From the NCBI GenBank assembly GCA_028279655.1, contig JANQNH010000004.1:1-64000 (forward strand): a stretch of DNA of 64,000 nt, given 5' to 3'. Positions within the stretch are counted from its first letter, which is position 1, and each line of letters opens with the position of its first letter. Under the pieces are notes generated by a model. The model had not been told where the DNA came from and made no database searches. It saw nothing but the letters and a program-made list of their open reading frames with translations. Shown piece after piece: positions 35,041 to 44,453 of the stretch. The stretch is from Candidatus Nanoarchaeia archaeon (lineage in GTDB: Archaea; Nanobdellota; Nanobdellia; Woesearchaeales; JACPBV01). Both the position numbers and the translations under genes were made by a program.

Positions 35041-36054
35041 TCACAATTTCCTCCCAATGGAATTTGCCACAGGTTTTAGCTCCTCTATAAGCTTGGTAAA
35101 GCTTTTCGGAGTAAGGCTTTGATCACCATCTGATGTTGCTTCTTCTGGATTAGGATGCATCTCAACCATCAGACCATCTGCACCACAGGCTATTGCAGCC
35201 TTACTCATTGGATTCACAAGACAGTATTTCCCGGTTCCATGTGATGGATCAACAATCACAGGAAGGTGTGTCTCCTTCTTAAGTACAGGAACAATATTAA
35301 GATCTAGGCTGTTCCTTGTATAGCTGCAAAAAGTTCTTATCCCTCTCTCACATAAGATAACTTTGTGGTTTCCTTCTGCCATTATGTATTCAGCAGCCAT
35401 CAAAAGCTCTTTTAGGGTTGCTGAAAGCCCTCTCTTCAGCAAAACAGGATTATCAACCTTACCAACAGCCCTAAGCAAATCAAAGTTCTGCATATTCCTT
35501 GTCCCTACCTGCAATATATCAGCATAATCTGCCACCAGCGGAACCTGAGAAGTATTCATAACCTCTGTAACAACAGGAAGTCCGGTCAACTTCTTAGCCT
35601 CTGCCAGTAATTTCAGCCCCTCTTCACCCATACCCTGGAAACTATAAGGGGATGTCCTTGGTTTGAAAGCTCCTCCTCTCAGGATGTGGCCCCCTGCCTT
35701 CTTTATTGTCTTGGCACTATCTATTATCTGTTCCTTGCTCTCAACTGCGCAGGGACCTGCCATAACTACCAGCTTATTGGATCCAATCTCAAGTCCGTTT
35801 ACCTTAACTATAGTATCTTGCTTCTTGAATTCCCTTGAAACCAATTTATAAGGTTTCATTATAGGCATTACCTTCTCTACTATTGGCATTGCCTTGATCT
35901 GGCCTTCTTTAAGCAAAGACTCGTCCCCTATGGCTCCAACCAGGGTTCTCTCAACCCCTTTAGATACGTGAGTATCAAGACCCATCTTCTTTATCTTCTC
36001 AGTGACTAACTTAACATCTTTCTGAGTTGCATTCTTCTTCAATACTATTATCAT
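35041..36054 (-). CDS. aroF: DAHP synthase, type I-beta with N-terminal ferredoxin-like domain
   Basis: First step: phosphoenolpyruvate plus erythrose-4-phosphate. The catalytic barrel has [25 protein letters not shown] and VDPSHGTGK. The first 70 residues ([20 protein letters not shown]) match the small ferredoxin-like regulatory domain of Thermotoga-type enzymes, which mediates feedback inhibition by tyrosine or phenylalanine in studied members. The start overlaps the transketolase C-half stop by four bases. Confidence 0.94.
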   Translation of the reverse strand: MIIVLKKNATQKDVKLVTEKIKKMGLDTHVSKGVERTLVGAIGDESLLKEGQIKAMPIVEKVMPIMKPYKLVSREFKKQDTIVKVNGLEIGSNKLVVMAGPCAVESKEQIIDSAKTIKKAGGHILRGGAFKPRTSPYSFQGMGEEGLKLLAEAKKLTGLPVVTEVMNTSQVPLVADYADILQVGTRNMQNFDLLRAVGKVDNPVLLKRGLSATLKELLMAAEYIMAEGNHKVILCERGIRTFCSYTRNSLDLNIVPVLKKETHLPVIVDPSHGTGKYCLVNPMSKAAIACGADGLMVEMHPNPEEATSDGDQSLTPKSFTKLIEELKPVANSIGRKL

Positions 36055-36992
36055 TTTCTCGCGCCTCCAGTTATTGCTTTGCTAGCTTTTATTATCTCCT
36101 CTTTTGTTAACCCATATTTTTGATATAATTCGTCTGGTTTCCCAGACTGACCGAATTGATCTTCAATCCCCAAACGTTTAATTGGAGCAGGATAGTTCTC
36201 AGCCAATACCTCTGCTACAGCACTCCCTAATCCACCAATGACATTATGGTCCTCAGCAGTGACTATCCCCTTGGTCTCTTTCGCTGCCTTCAATACAATA
36301 CTTTGATCTATGGGTTTTATAGTGTGGATATTTATAACCCTGGCAGATATATTCTCTTTCTTAAGCTCTTCAGCAGCATCCATCGCTATATGGACCAATG
36401 CACCTGTAGCGATTATCGTGATATCCTTTCCTTCATTCATTACTTTCCCTTTACCTATAACAAAATCTTCGCTGTCTTTTGTAAGAATTGGGAGTTTTGA
36501 TCTCGTTGTCCTAAGATATGCAGGCCCCTTATGTCTCACTAATGCTAAAACTGCCTTCTCTGTTTCTAGCGAATCACAAGGCTGGATAACCGTCATTCCA
36601 GGCAAGGTCCTTGCTAAGGATATATCATCTATCGATTGGTGTGTTGCGCCATCTTCTCCTGTCCCTACCCCAGCATGGCTGCCAACAATCTTAACATTAA
36701 GTTCCGAAATTGCAGCCAAACGCATAGCACCATAAGCCCTACCTGTAGCAAAAACAGCAAAACTGCATGCAAAAGGAATTTTACCTGAGGCCGCAAGGCC
36801 TGCAGCTGTCCCTACCATATCCATCTCTGCTATCCCCATATCGAAGAATCTCTCAGGATACTTCTCTTGGAACTTAATGCTTCTCGTGGATTCAGCCAGA
36901 TCTGCATCAAGTACAACAACATCCTTATTCTTTCCTGCTTCGACAATTCCTTTTCCAAAACCGTCTCTCGTTGCTTCGGGTTTCTTCTCCAT
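36051..36992 (-). CDS. Transketolase, C-terminal subunit
   Basis: The second half of a split transketolase, containing the Pyr and C-terminal domains: GIAEMDMVGTAAGLAASG (catalytic Glu), then THQSIDDISLARTLPG. It works with the subunit encoded just upstream. The ATG at 36992 lies one base after the stop of the N-subunit gene; a longer frame from 37049 runs through that gene's end and is rejected. Split transketolases are common in archaea. Confidence 0.93.
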   Translation of the reverse strand: MEKKPEATRDGFGKGIVEAGKNKDVVVLDADLAESTRSIKFQEKYPERFFDMGIAEMDMVGTAAGLAASGKIPFACSFAVFATGRAYGAMRLAAISELNVKIVGSHAGVGTGEDGATHQSIDDISLARTLPGMTVIQPCDSLETEKAVLALVRHKGPAYLRTTRSKLPILTKDSEDFVIGKGKVMNEGKDITIIATGALVHIAMDAAEELKKENISARVINIHTIKPIDQSIVLKAAKETKGIVTAEDHNVIGGLGSAVAEVLAENYPAPIKRLGIEDQFGQSGKPDELYQKYGLTKEEIIKASKAITGGARK

Positions 36993-36993
36993 T

Positions 36994-37809
36994 TTAGCAA
37001 ACCCCCTCACACAAACCACCAAGTTCCTCGGATTTGCATGCCTTTCCATGCCACTCTACCTTATTCTCCATGATCTTAACCCCTTTTCCCTTGATAGTAT
37101 TAGCGATAATTATGGTGGGCTTTCCCTTTACCTTATCTGCCTCTTCCAAAGCTTCCAGTATCTCCTTGTAGTTATGCCCATCTATCTCAATTACGTTGAA
37201 ATTAAAGGCACTAAACTTATCCTTTACTGGTTCAATATTCTTCACATCCTTGACATTACCATCAATCTGCAATCTGTTATGGTCAAGTATAACGCATAGA
37301 TTATCAAGCTTATAATGTCCTGAAGTCATAGCTGCCTCCCAGATCATACCTTCCTGGCTCTCTCCATCCCCTATCATGCAATAAACCTTATAATCCCCCC
37401 CGTCAATCTTGCCTGCGAGAGCAACTCCATTAGCAAAGCTAAGACCCTGTCCAAGCGGACCTGTAGAGGCCTCAACCCCTGGAAGCTTTGTCCTCTCAGG
37501 GTGTCCCTGTAGCCTAGAACCTAATTGCCTCAAGGTCTCAAGCTCTTTTATAGGAAAATAACCTGATCTAGCTAGACACGAATACAAGGCAGGTGCAGCA
37601 TGACCTTTGCTCAACACGAACCTATCTCTATTCGGATCGTTTGGTTTCTTTGAATTGTGCCTCATCTTACTGAAATACAGACAGACCATGATATCTGTAG
37701 CAGATAAACTACCGCCTGGATGTCCTGAATTCGCTCTGCATGTAGAGATCAATATATCCTTTCTTACATTCAAAGCGATTTCCTTTAGTTTGTTTATTGT
37801 TTGGTTCAT
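36994..37809 (-). CDS. Transketolase, N-terminal subunit
   Basis: Carries the thiamine diphosphate-binding half: HPGGSLSATDIM, LSKGHAAPALYS and the GDG...N motif (MIGDGESQEGM to LDHNRLQIDG). With the C-subunit it makes erythrose-4-phosphate, the substrate of the DAHP synthase downstream, which explains its place at the head of the aromatic operon. There is no Shine-Dalgarno site. A TATA-like ATAAATAAAA at about 37827-37836 would make it leaderless or nearly so. Confidence 0.94.
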   Translation of the reverse strand: MNQTINKLKEIALNVRKDILISTCRANSGHPGGSLSATDIMVCLYFSKMRHNSKKPNDPNRDRFVLSKGHAAPALYSCLARSGYFPIKELETLRQLGSRLQGHPERTKLPGVEASTGPLGQGLSFANGVALAGKIDGGDYKVYCMIGDGESQEGMIWEAAMTSGHYKLDNLCVILDHNRLQIDGNVKDVKNIEPVKDKFSAFNFNVIEIDGHNYKEILEALEEADKVKGKPTIIIANTIKGKGVKIMENKVEWHGKACKSEELGGLCEGVC

Positions 37810-37838
37810 TTTTTTCTCGTTTTTTGTTTTATTTATGT

Positions 37839-37885
37839 CAAGAACCTTGGGTTCTTGAACATGCTCGGGAATCTTTGGTTCCCGA
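37839..37885 (-). promoter_or_regulatory. Tandem inverted repeats upstream of the aromatic operon
   Basis: Two perfect inverted repeats stand side by side: CAAGAACC-TTG-GGTTCTTG (37839-37857) and TCGGGAA-7 bases-TTCCCGA (37865-37885), centres 27 bp apart. Both contain a GAA...TTC core, and their flanks are similar (TGTC/GACA and TGAACA types). The first abuts the likely TATA box of tktN, so they are good candidates for operator sites of a regulator. If transcription starts at the alternative TATA-like run at 37888-37895 or 37901-37910, they would instead form hairpins in the mRNA leader. Confidence 0.5.
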
Positions 37886-37914
37886 CACTTTTAAACTTTT
37901 CTTTATAACCATAT

Positions 37915-37943
37915 CTAGTCCTTTTTAGAGCAAAAAGAACTAG
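37915..37943. repeat. Inverted repeat in the trmB-tktN gap
   Basis: CTAGT, a mismatch, then CTTTTT can pair with AAAAAG, a mismatch, then ACTAG around a five-base loop. The 337-bp gap 37810-38146 holds no reading frame. Besides this it contains the two operator-like repeats nearer tktN and another perfect 9-bp repeat at 38023-38060. Function unknown. Confidence 0.4.
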
Positions 37944-38022
37944 GTTTTAACGATGAGTGTCTTCTAAGCTCAAAATCAAGCCTAGACGACTACCAAAAAT
38001 AAAAATAAAAGAAACTATTATT

Positions 38023-38060
38023 TAGAAAGAACTCATTCAATACTATATGCATTCTTTCTA
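38023..38060. repeat. Perfect 9-bp inverted repeat TAGAAAGAA/TTCTTTCTA
   Basis: The two arms (38023-38031 and 38052-38060) are separated by 20 bases. It lies between the trmB terminator and the operators of the aromatic operon and might be a regulator site or a hairpin; no further support was seen. Confidence 0.3.
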
Positions 38061-38123
38061 TTATGTTCATTTTCAGTATAAGGTAGTAGCCCGAACTTTA
38101 TAAACTTTTCGTCTTATAGTAGT

Positions 38124-38161
38124 AAAAAATAGAAAAAAATAAAGCCTTATTTGATAGGCTT
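38124..38161 (-). terminator. Intrinsic-type terminator of the TrmB gene
   Basis: On the minus strand AAGCCT and AGGCTT form a hairpin over the stop codon (38142-38161), followed by two long T-runs (38133-38140 and 38124-38129). This combination should end transcription and would insulate the aromatic operon from trmB. Confidence 0.5.
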
Positions 38162-38950
38162 CATACCCTTCCAGGCTACGTCGAATAGGTTATCCAAAGC
38201 ACTGGCAAAGAATGGCGTATTCACCCATACTCCTACATCATAAGTAGGATGTACCTCTTTGTCATCCAACACCATAAATACAAGCTCCTTACCATCAACA
38301 ATACAGAACCTGGCTTTAGAATCTGTGTGTCTTACTTCAGCAACTTTCTTAATATCCCTAACAGAAGGCATTGCGTCCTTAGTGATTGGAGCTGCAATCC
38401 TGATCTTAACTCCTCTCTTCTTTATCTTTTCAAAGGTTGGCTTCAGACCCTCTATCTTTCTGATAAATCCCTGCGTGGTTGTCATCAAAGTTACATTATT
38501 CTCAGCATTTCTAATAGTAAGTTCCAGATGGTTATACAGGTTATGCCTTCCTCTTAATGAACCGCTAAGGTCGGCCGGCTCAACCAACTCTACACCTTGA
38601 GAATGAAGTGCATTAAGTTCACCGATAACCTCTGTTCCCTTTAGTTCCTCTAATCTGCCGATCCTGTCCTTTGCATCCTCTTTAACGTTCTTCTTAACCC
38701 TTTCTAAAACCTCATGAGGAGGAACTGCAAGGTATTTTATTGGTTTCCCAAGTTTCATTACTACAAATCCCTTCTTCTCTAAGCTTTCAAGAACATCGTA
38801 GCTTCTTGACCTTGGAACATCAGCTATATCTGAAAGTTCACCAGCTGTCGATACCCCTCTTGAAAGCAATGCTGTCCATATCTTAACCTCATAGAGGTTT
38901 AATGAGAAATATCTTCTCAGCTTGCTTAAAAACTCTTCTTTTACAATCAT
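38147..38950 (-). CDS. TrmB-family transcriptional regulator
   Basis: TrmB regulators sense sugars or other metabolites in archaea and bind palindromes near promoters. The N-terminal winged helix (LNLYEVKIWTALLSRGVSTAGE, then VPRSRSYDVLESLEKKGFV) is typical. A short coiled coil follows and then a C-terminal domain of about 150 residues resembling the phospholipase-D-like effector domain of the family, without the sugar-binding TrmB extension. A strong Shine-Dalgarno site (GGGGGTGA) precedes the ATG. It lies between the aromatic operon and acetyl-CoA synthetase, so either or both are plausible targets. Confidence 0.85.
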   Translation of the reverse strand: MIVKEEFLSKLRRYFSLNLYEVKIWTALLSRGVSTAGELSDIADVPRSRSYDVLESLEKKGFVVMKLGKPIKYLAVPPHEVLERVKKNVKEDAKDRIGRLEELKGTEVIGELNALHSQGVELVEPADLSGSLRGRHNLYNHLELTIRNAENNVTLMTTTQGFIRKIEGLKPTFEKIKKRGVKIRIAAPITKDAMPSVRDIKKVAEVRHTDSKARFCIVDGKELVFMVLDDKEVHPTYDVGVWVNTPFFASALDNLFDVAWKGMKPIK

Positions 38951-38973
38951 CTAAATTCACCCCCTTTTTCTGA

Positions 38974-38995
38974 AGAAGCCTTTTTACTTCTTCAT
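38974..38995. promoter_or_regulatory. Palindrome GAAGAAG/CTTCTTC upstream of trmB
   Basis: A perfect 7-bp inverted repeat with an eight-base centre, 24-45 bp before the trmB ATG. A second, looser repeat follows (GTAAAAAA near 39000 and TTTTTTAC near 39034-39041). The region 38951-39227 holds no gene; it contains these repeats and several A/T runs that could be TATA boxes of trmB. Autoregulation is inferred. Confidence 0.35.
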
Positions 38996-39194
38996 GGGGT
39001 AAAAAAATGGTACTACTTAATATATGTTACGCTTTTTTACCTCGACGAAGTACTGTTACTTATATTTAGTTATAGTTAATTTTAACTCCTGAGTTAAAAC
39101 AATTAATTATCTTTAAGTATAGCTTATATTTAAATATATTGTAAAAAGAAAATATATTTTGTTATAACAGAATCTTTTAATCTAAAGATTGGGT

Positions 39195-39209
39195 AAAAAA
39201 ATAAAAAAA
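39195..39209 (-). terminator. Oligo-T terminator of acetyl-CoA synthetase gene
   Basis: On the minus strand, about 20 bases past the stop codon, two runs of seven and six to seven T (with one A between) follow. Such T-tracts are the usual archaeal transcription terminator. No strong hairpin precedes it. Confidence 0.45.
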
Positions 39210-39227
39210 TAGATAGAGAGCGAAAAA

Positions 39228-41192
39228 TTAAGCCCTATCCTTTAAAAGATGATCAACAACAGACGGATCTGCCAATGTGGTTGTATTTCCAACATCATCT
39301 TTTCCTTCTGCTATTGCTTTCAAGATCCTTCTCATAATCTTCCCTGATCTGGTCTTTGGAAGAGCATCTGCGAATTGGATCTTGTCTGGCTTTGCGATTG
39401 GACCAATCTCTTTCCCTACATGATTCCTAAGCTCAATCTTGAGGTCATCTGTCTTCTCAACACCTTTATTCAAAGTAACAAAGCAATATAGTGCTTGTCC
39501 CTTTACATCATGAGGGAAAGGAACAACCGCAGACTCTGCAACAGCCTCGTGGCTTACCAAAGCAGACTCGACCTCTGCTGTTCCGATTCTATGGCCTGAT
39601 ACATTGATAACATCATCAATTCTTCCCATTAGCCATACATCTCCATCTTCATCTATCCTTGCACCATCTCCTGCAAAATACATTCCTTTAAACCTACTCC
39701 AATATGTCTCAACAAATCTATCGTGGTCTCCAAAAACAGTCCTCATCATTCCTGGCCATGGCTTCTTCATAGCCAGATATCCTCCTTCATTAACATCAGC
39801 CTGAGAACCATCTTCCCTAAGGACAGTGGGTTCTATTCCAAACAAAGGCCTTCCTGCACAACTAGGTTTCATGGTTATTGCTCCAGGAAGGGTTGTTATC
39901 AATATCCCTCCTGTCTCTGTCTGCCACCATGTATCAACTACAGGACAATTCTTATTTCCTATATTGTCATAATACCACATCCACGCTTCAGGGTTAATTG
40001 GTTCTCCCACAGTCCCTAAAAGCTTCAGACTGCTTAGATCGTGCTTCTTTATAGGATCTGTACCGAATCTAGCAATAGCCCTTATTGCAGTGGGTGCTGT
40101 GTAGAAAATATTTACTTTAAATTTCTCGCAAACCTGCCAAAACCTGTCATTGTCAGGATAGGTAGGCACACCCTCAAACATCAAAGAGGTAGCACCGTTA
40201 GACAAAGGCCCATACACGATATAGCTATGTCCTGTTATCCATCCTATGTCTGCTGTACACCAATAGACATCCCCTTCATGATAATCAAAAACATACTTAA
40301 ACGTCTGTGTAACATAGGTCAGATAACCTCCTGTGGTATGCAAAACCCCCTTTGGTTTTCCTGTAGTGCCTGAAGTATAGAGTATAAACAATGGATCTTC
40401 TGCATCCATCTCTTCAACAGGACACTCGTCACTGATATCCTCCGCACCTAGTTCTTCTTCCCAGTATGTATCTCTTCCTTCCTTCATATTATGCTCAATC
40501 CCTGCCCTCTTGGCAACTATGACCGACTCTATACAGTCCACTCCTTCAAGAGCCTCATCTGCAATCTTCTTAAGGTCTATCTTCTTTCCTGCTCTCAAAC
40601 TTCCATCTGCAGTAATAAGCATTTTGCAGGTAGAGTCTAAAATCCTATCCTTCAGCGACTCAGCACTAAATCCTGCAAAGACAACAGAATGCATAGCGCC
40701 TATCCTGGCACATGCAAGGACAGCAACAGCCGCTTCTGGAATCATAGGAAGGTATATACAGACCCTATCTCCTTTCTTTACTCCCTTTTTCTTAAGAACA
40801 TTTGCAAAACGACAAACCCTCTTATATAGGTCTTTATAGGTGATCTCTTGAACATCTTCATCAGGCTCTCCCTGCCAGATTATAGCCACCTGATCTCCTT
40901 TTTTCTCTAGATGACGGTCAAGGCAGTTGTAGGAAACGTTGGTTTTCCCTCCTTTAAACCATGTGAACTCCACTTTCTCTTTGTCCCATGTAAACACAGT
41001 ATCCCATGGCTTGAACCAGTGCAGTTCCTTTGCCCTCTCAGCCCAAAATGATTCTGGATCCTTAATTGATTCTTCGTATATCTTCTTATATTCCTCTTCG
41101 CTTTTAATATAAGCCTTATCCCTAAAGCTCTGAGGTGGCTCGATCTTCCTATTCTCTTGGCTCATAGACTGTATTGTTTTTTCTTCTGACAT
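39228..41192 (-). CDS. acsA: Acetyl-CoA synthetase, AMP-forming
   Basis: Activates acetate to acetyl-CoA with ATP, giving AMP and pyrophosphate. Family motifs: [18 protein letters not shown] (P-loop), [27 protein letters not shown], and the C-terminal [11 protein letters not shown] whose Lys is catalytic and often acetylated. The 654-residue length is standard. A strong Shine-Dalgarno site (GGAGGAG) precedes the ATG, and a TATA run at 41257-41265 predicts a leader of about 40 bases. Many DPANN and fermentative archaea use the unrelated ADP-forming enzyme, so the enzyme type is notable. Confidence 0.95.
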   Translation of the reverse strand: MSEEKTIQSMSQENRKIEPPQSFRDKAYIKSEEEYKKIYEESIKDPESFWAERAKELHWFKPWDTVFTWDKEKVEFTWFKGGKTNVSYNCLDRHLEKKGDQVAIIWQGEPDEDVQEITYKDLYKRVCRFANVLKKKGVKKGDRVCIYLPMIPEAAVAVLACARIGAMHSVVFAGFSAESLKDRILDSTCKMLITADGSLRAGKKIDLKKIADEALEGVDCIESVIVAKRAGIEHNMKEGRDTYWEEELGAEDISDECPVEEMDAEDPLFILYTSGTTGKPKGVLHTTGGYLTYVTQTFKYVFDYHEGDVYWCTADIGWITGHSYIVYGPLSNGATSLMFEGVPTYPDNDRFWQVCEKFKVNIFYTAPTAIRAIARFGTDPIKKHDLSSLKLLGTVGEPINPEAWMWYYDNIGNKNCPVVDTWWQTETGGILITTLPGAITMKPSCAGRPLFGIEPTVLREDGSQADVNEGGYLAMKKPWPGMMRTVFGDHDRFVETYWSRFKGMYFAGDGARIDEDGDVWLMGRIDDVINVSGHRIGTAEVESALVSHEAVAESAVVPFPHDVKGQALYCFVTLNKGVEKTDDLKIELRNHVGKEIGPIAKPDKIQFADALPKTRSGKIMRRILKAIAEGKDDVGNTTTLADPSVVDHLLKDRA

Positions 41193-41328
41193 AATATCTC
41201 CTCCATAATTTTAGTTTATAGCTTAATCCCCCTATAACATTTTAGGAAAAAAGGAGTATATTTAAAGGTTTTGCATCTATGAAGAAAACAACCTGATACA
41301 CTGAAAATGAAGAGACTCAAAGGTATAT

Positions 41329-43203
41329 TTAAGCAGCTCTAACTTCTGATTTTTGACTAGTAATCAATTTCACATACTGTTTCTCAGTTTTCCTTATGAA
41401 TCGGATGCTCTTCTCAAAAACTTCATACCTATCAAAGTCCATAACTGGAATATGTCCTGATCTTTGTAGAAGTATCAGTTCTGGCTTTGCCCTGTTAGGC
41501 ACCTTATCACCAATATGTTTTTTTAGATAGTGGGCGCTTTTTGGATGACTAATAGTATCATGCATCCCTTGGATTACCAATACAGGTATGCTTATATGTC
41601 TTACCTCCTTCCTCAATTTGTACATCAAAACACCCAAATCAGCTATTGATTTTCTAGAATGGCCAGAAAGGGTTTGTCTCTCTGCTCTCTTCTTAATATC
41701 CTGTATATCAGTTTGATTCAAAGGCGGCAATCCTGCTTGTATATTATGTGTGATCCTATCAATAACTAAATCTATTATATCTTCTTGAGCTTCTTCTGGA
41801 TACATCCTCAATTCTCCTGTTGTTATAAACCTCTTTTTTGTTTCCCTCATTTTAGCAATGATTACGGGCCTTAATTTTTCCTTTAAAATTGGTTTAAAAT
41901 CAGCACTGTTAGTTCCAATGCCTCTTGCTTTAATCTCATCCAAGACTTCACTTATTTCACCAGAATCATTATGGATAAGTCCTCCTTTTTTTATGGCGAT
42001 GCGTCTAAAAACGCGTGGACCTATAAATCCGGTTATGATGGGTTCCAATATCCTAAATCTGGTTTCAACAACCGCCATGGGAAATAAGCAGGCACTAATA
42101 GAAATAAAACCCTTAACCATGCTCTGATATATGAAATTCCCTTGATGTCTCTTCGCCATTATATGAAATGTCATCATAGCGCCTAAGGAAACCCCAGCAA
42201 CATAAAACCTTCCAGAACCCTTGTCTCCCCCATTTAATCTCTTCATGTATGAATAAAAATACTTGAAAGCAGATATTAAAAAACCTTCAACCTCCTTTAT
42301 GGGTGTATTAAAAAACTCTTCCAAAGAGTATCCATGGCCAGGAAGCCTCACATTATATGTTACAAATCCAGCATCTCTAAAGTGTTGTGCATATTCATCC
42401 ATGTCTTTTGAATTAGCAGTGATTGCATGAATCAACACAACCCCCACCCTTTGCCCGTTATGCGTCTTGCTACCTTCCAAATTTTTTTGAATATCTTGTT
42501 CATCAACCTCTATTCTTGAAACATTCCTAGCAAATATTATTATTTTATTTGTAATATCCGAGATAATACGCTTGATTTCAGCAAATATTTCTTGTTCTTC
42601 TCGTGAAAATTCTTCAAATTTTTCCCACCAAATCCCATGCTTGATTTGATTATTCTGTTTTTCCAGATTAATTTTAAGATTAGCGAAAATCTTGGCCAAC
42701 TTTCTAAAATCAACCTGTAGCTTATTTCTCATAGAATTAACAAACTGTCCTAATTCCTTTTCATCTTTTACTATTGACCATATTGCCAATTTTGCATTCT
42801 CAATGTTATATGGAGTTCTCCTCCCTCTAGATCCAGAGAGATTTCCATTAGGGTCTATTAGTTGTCCATGTGTTCTTCCGTATGTCCATACCCTACCTTC
42901 AACTTGATGTAGGCGTTCAGTTGCTTCGAATAAAATTTTTCTCACAAACACATCAAGAATATGGTCCATCTCAATTATCTCACCAAATATTTTTATAATC
43001 CTTTTATTCAAAGATGGAACTCTTTTCAAAATATGAATTTTTCCTCTTTCCGCTATCTCAATAAAGCGCCTCTTTTTCCTATATGCTTCCCATAATCCAT
43101 CAAAGAGTTTATCTTCATCTCCCAAAGACCCCTTTAAAGACTCAACCTGAGGTAGATGTGCCTCTTCTTTTTTCGAACTAAAAACCCATTCAAATATATC
43201 CAT
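41329..43203 (-). CDS. Alpha/beta hydrolase (lipase/esterase-like) with unknown N-terminal domain
   Basis: The C-terminal 370 residues form a serine hydrolase: VVLIHAITANSKD (oxyanion region), nucleophile elbow VAGVSLGAM (GxSxG), acid residue in VLVIQGMHDTIS and final His in QRSGHIPVMDF, the pattern of monoglyceride-lipase-like carboxylesterases. A long insert between nucleophile and acid, mostly helical, could be the lid. The N-terminal 250 residues are helical and charged and match nothing I know. There is no signal peptide, so it is probably cytoplasmic. The ATG at 43203 lies 27 bp after a TATA centre (43224-43234) and is preferred over the TTG at 43218. Confidence 0.72.
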   Translation of the reverse strand: MDIFEWVFSSKKEEAHLPQVESLKGSLGDEDKLFDGLWEAYRKKRRFIEIAERGKIHILKRVPSLNKRIIKIFGEIIEMDHILDVFVRKILFEATERLHQVEGRVWTYGRTHGQLIDPNGNLSGSRGRRTPYNIENAKLAIWSIVKDEKELGQFVNSMRNKLQVDFRKLAKIFANLKINLEKQNNQIKHGIWWEKFEEFSREEQEIFAEIKRIISDITNKIIIFARNVSRIEVDEQDIQKNLEGSKTHNGQRVGVVLIHAITANSKDMDEYAQHFRDAGFVTYNVRLPGHGYSLEEFFNTPIKEVEGFLISAFKYFYSYMKRLNGGDKGSGRFYVAGVSLGAMMTFHIMAKRHQGNFIYQSMVKGFISISACLFPMAVVETRFRILEPIITGFIGPRVFRRIAIKKGGLIHNDSGEISEVLDEIKARGIGTNSADFKPILKEKLRPVIIAKMRETKKRFITTGELRMYPEEAQEDIIDLVIDRITHNIQAGLPPLNQTDIQDIKKRAERQTLSGHSRKSIADLGVLMYKLRKEVRHISIPVLVIQGMHDTISHPKSAHYLKKHIGDKVPNRAKPELILLQRSGHIPVMDFDRYEVFEKSIRFIRKTEKQYVKLITSQKSEVRAA

Positions 43204-43287
43204 TAGTTGATAATTCAATAATTAGTATATATAATCTTTTCTGAATTCAAGAATTTCAAAGTATTAAATAAAAACATATAGGATAAA

Positions 43288-44352
43288 CTAATAACTCAAC
43301 TTATACCTCAGGATGGCCCCAATACCGCCCAATCCATCAAGTTTCTTCCCACCTTCATGCTCTGAAGAGATTATATTAATAGAACCTTTCATCGAATCTG
43401 TAATCTTCATCATATTATCGATCTTCTCATAACCTCCACCATCTCTCAGCTTCTGTATAAATGAATCAGTTACCAAAAGGGACTCAACAGCACCAGAATT
43501 AACTGCATTCTCAGTATCTTCAATGCCATATATGGCAAGATTATTCTTAGAAATCTCAGTAAGTAACTTCTCCACTAGATCTATCTCTTTAGCTATTCTA
43601 TCTTCATGCAAAGCAGCCTTAACCTCAGGCCTTCGTAAAACCTCATTGATACCGTTCTTTCCGGTTGAATTACAGGTAGCAAGTATAACTTTCTTCCTAA
43701 GCTCATCCTTGCTCATCTCCTTCATCAGATCCTCCTTCCAGAAAGCCGGACTCGCCAATATAACCTTAACTATACCATGCCTCTTCACATACTCTTCCAT
43801 CTTCTTAATAACCTCGCTATAAAATCCCCCAGCAAAATTATCCTCAACATCCTTCTTCCTGACCTTCCCCTTTATATTTGTTAGTAGCTCATATCCATAC
43901 TTCTTCAGAAGTGCAAAATGCGCCTCCTCCCTATCCATAACAAGAATGAGAATCTTTGATGCCTCTTCCTTGATAGATTCCTTCAGCCTATCGATCTGGT
44001 ACTTAAGCCATCTTTCTTTTTCTAAAGTAAAGACCACATTAGGCTCAAGGTTAAAGGTATGGTGCTCCCCTTTCTGTACATCTTCAGAACCCTCAACAAT
44101 AATCCCCAAAACCCTCAGCAATCCGGATGTTTTGCTAAATTCTATCTTCTCTATCCTTATCTTAAGAAAAACAGGTTTCTTGACTACCGTTTGCTTTCTG
44201 TCAGATTCCTGCCCTATCTTTATCTTCCTTATAGTCTTACCTTTAACCAGGTCTCCAATATCGATTATCTGCGACAGATACCACAGATCATCAAGGTTCT
44301 CTATCTTGAGTTTAGCGTCTCCTTTCTTAATATCTAGACGAATTTGCTTCAT
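43288..44352 (-). CDS. pelA: Pelota (archaeal Dom34 homologue), ribosome rescue factor
   Basis: With aABCE1 or aEF1alpha, Pelota splits stalled ribosomes. The Sm-like N-domain (IENLDDLWYLSQIIDIGDLV, then KKPVFLKIRIEKIEF) and the eRF1-like central and C-terminal domains (LLTNIKGKVRKKD, VILASPAFWKEDL, AVNSGAVESLLVTD) are clear. The 354-residue length is standard. It lacks the GGQ of true release factors, as expected. A TATA run at 44371-44383 is centred 27 bp before the ATG (leaderless). Confidence 0.95.
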   Translation of the reverse strand: MKQIRLDIKKGDAKLKIENLDDLWYLSQIIDIGDLVKGKTIRKIKIGQESDRKQTVVKKPVFLKIRIEKIEFSKTSGLLRVLGIIVEGSEDVQKGEHHTFNLEPNVVFTLEKERWLKYQIDRLKESIKEEASKILILVMDREEAHFALLKKYGYELLTNIKGKVRKKDVEDNFAGGFYSEVIKKMEEYVKRHGIVKVILASPAFWKEDLMKEMSKDELRKKVILATCNSTGKNGINEVLRRPEVKAALHEDRIAKEIDLVEKLLTEISKNNLAIYGIEDTENAVNSGAVESLLVTDSFIQKLRDGGGYEKIDNMMKITDSMKGSINIISSEHEGGKKLDGLGGIGAILRYKLSY

Positions 44353-44453
44353 ATGCCTTTAAAACAATAACTTTATATATAAATTTATTTATTATTTGAA
44401 TAAAGTTAGATAATGCTCTAAAAGACAAGGAAATACCAAAAAAGGTGATATAT

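Noticed and set aside
37921-38000. Possible box C/D small RNA in the trmB-tktN gap (a GATGAG-like segment).
   Set aside because: No matching D box or closing stem at the right distance was found.
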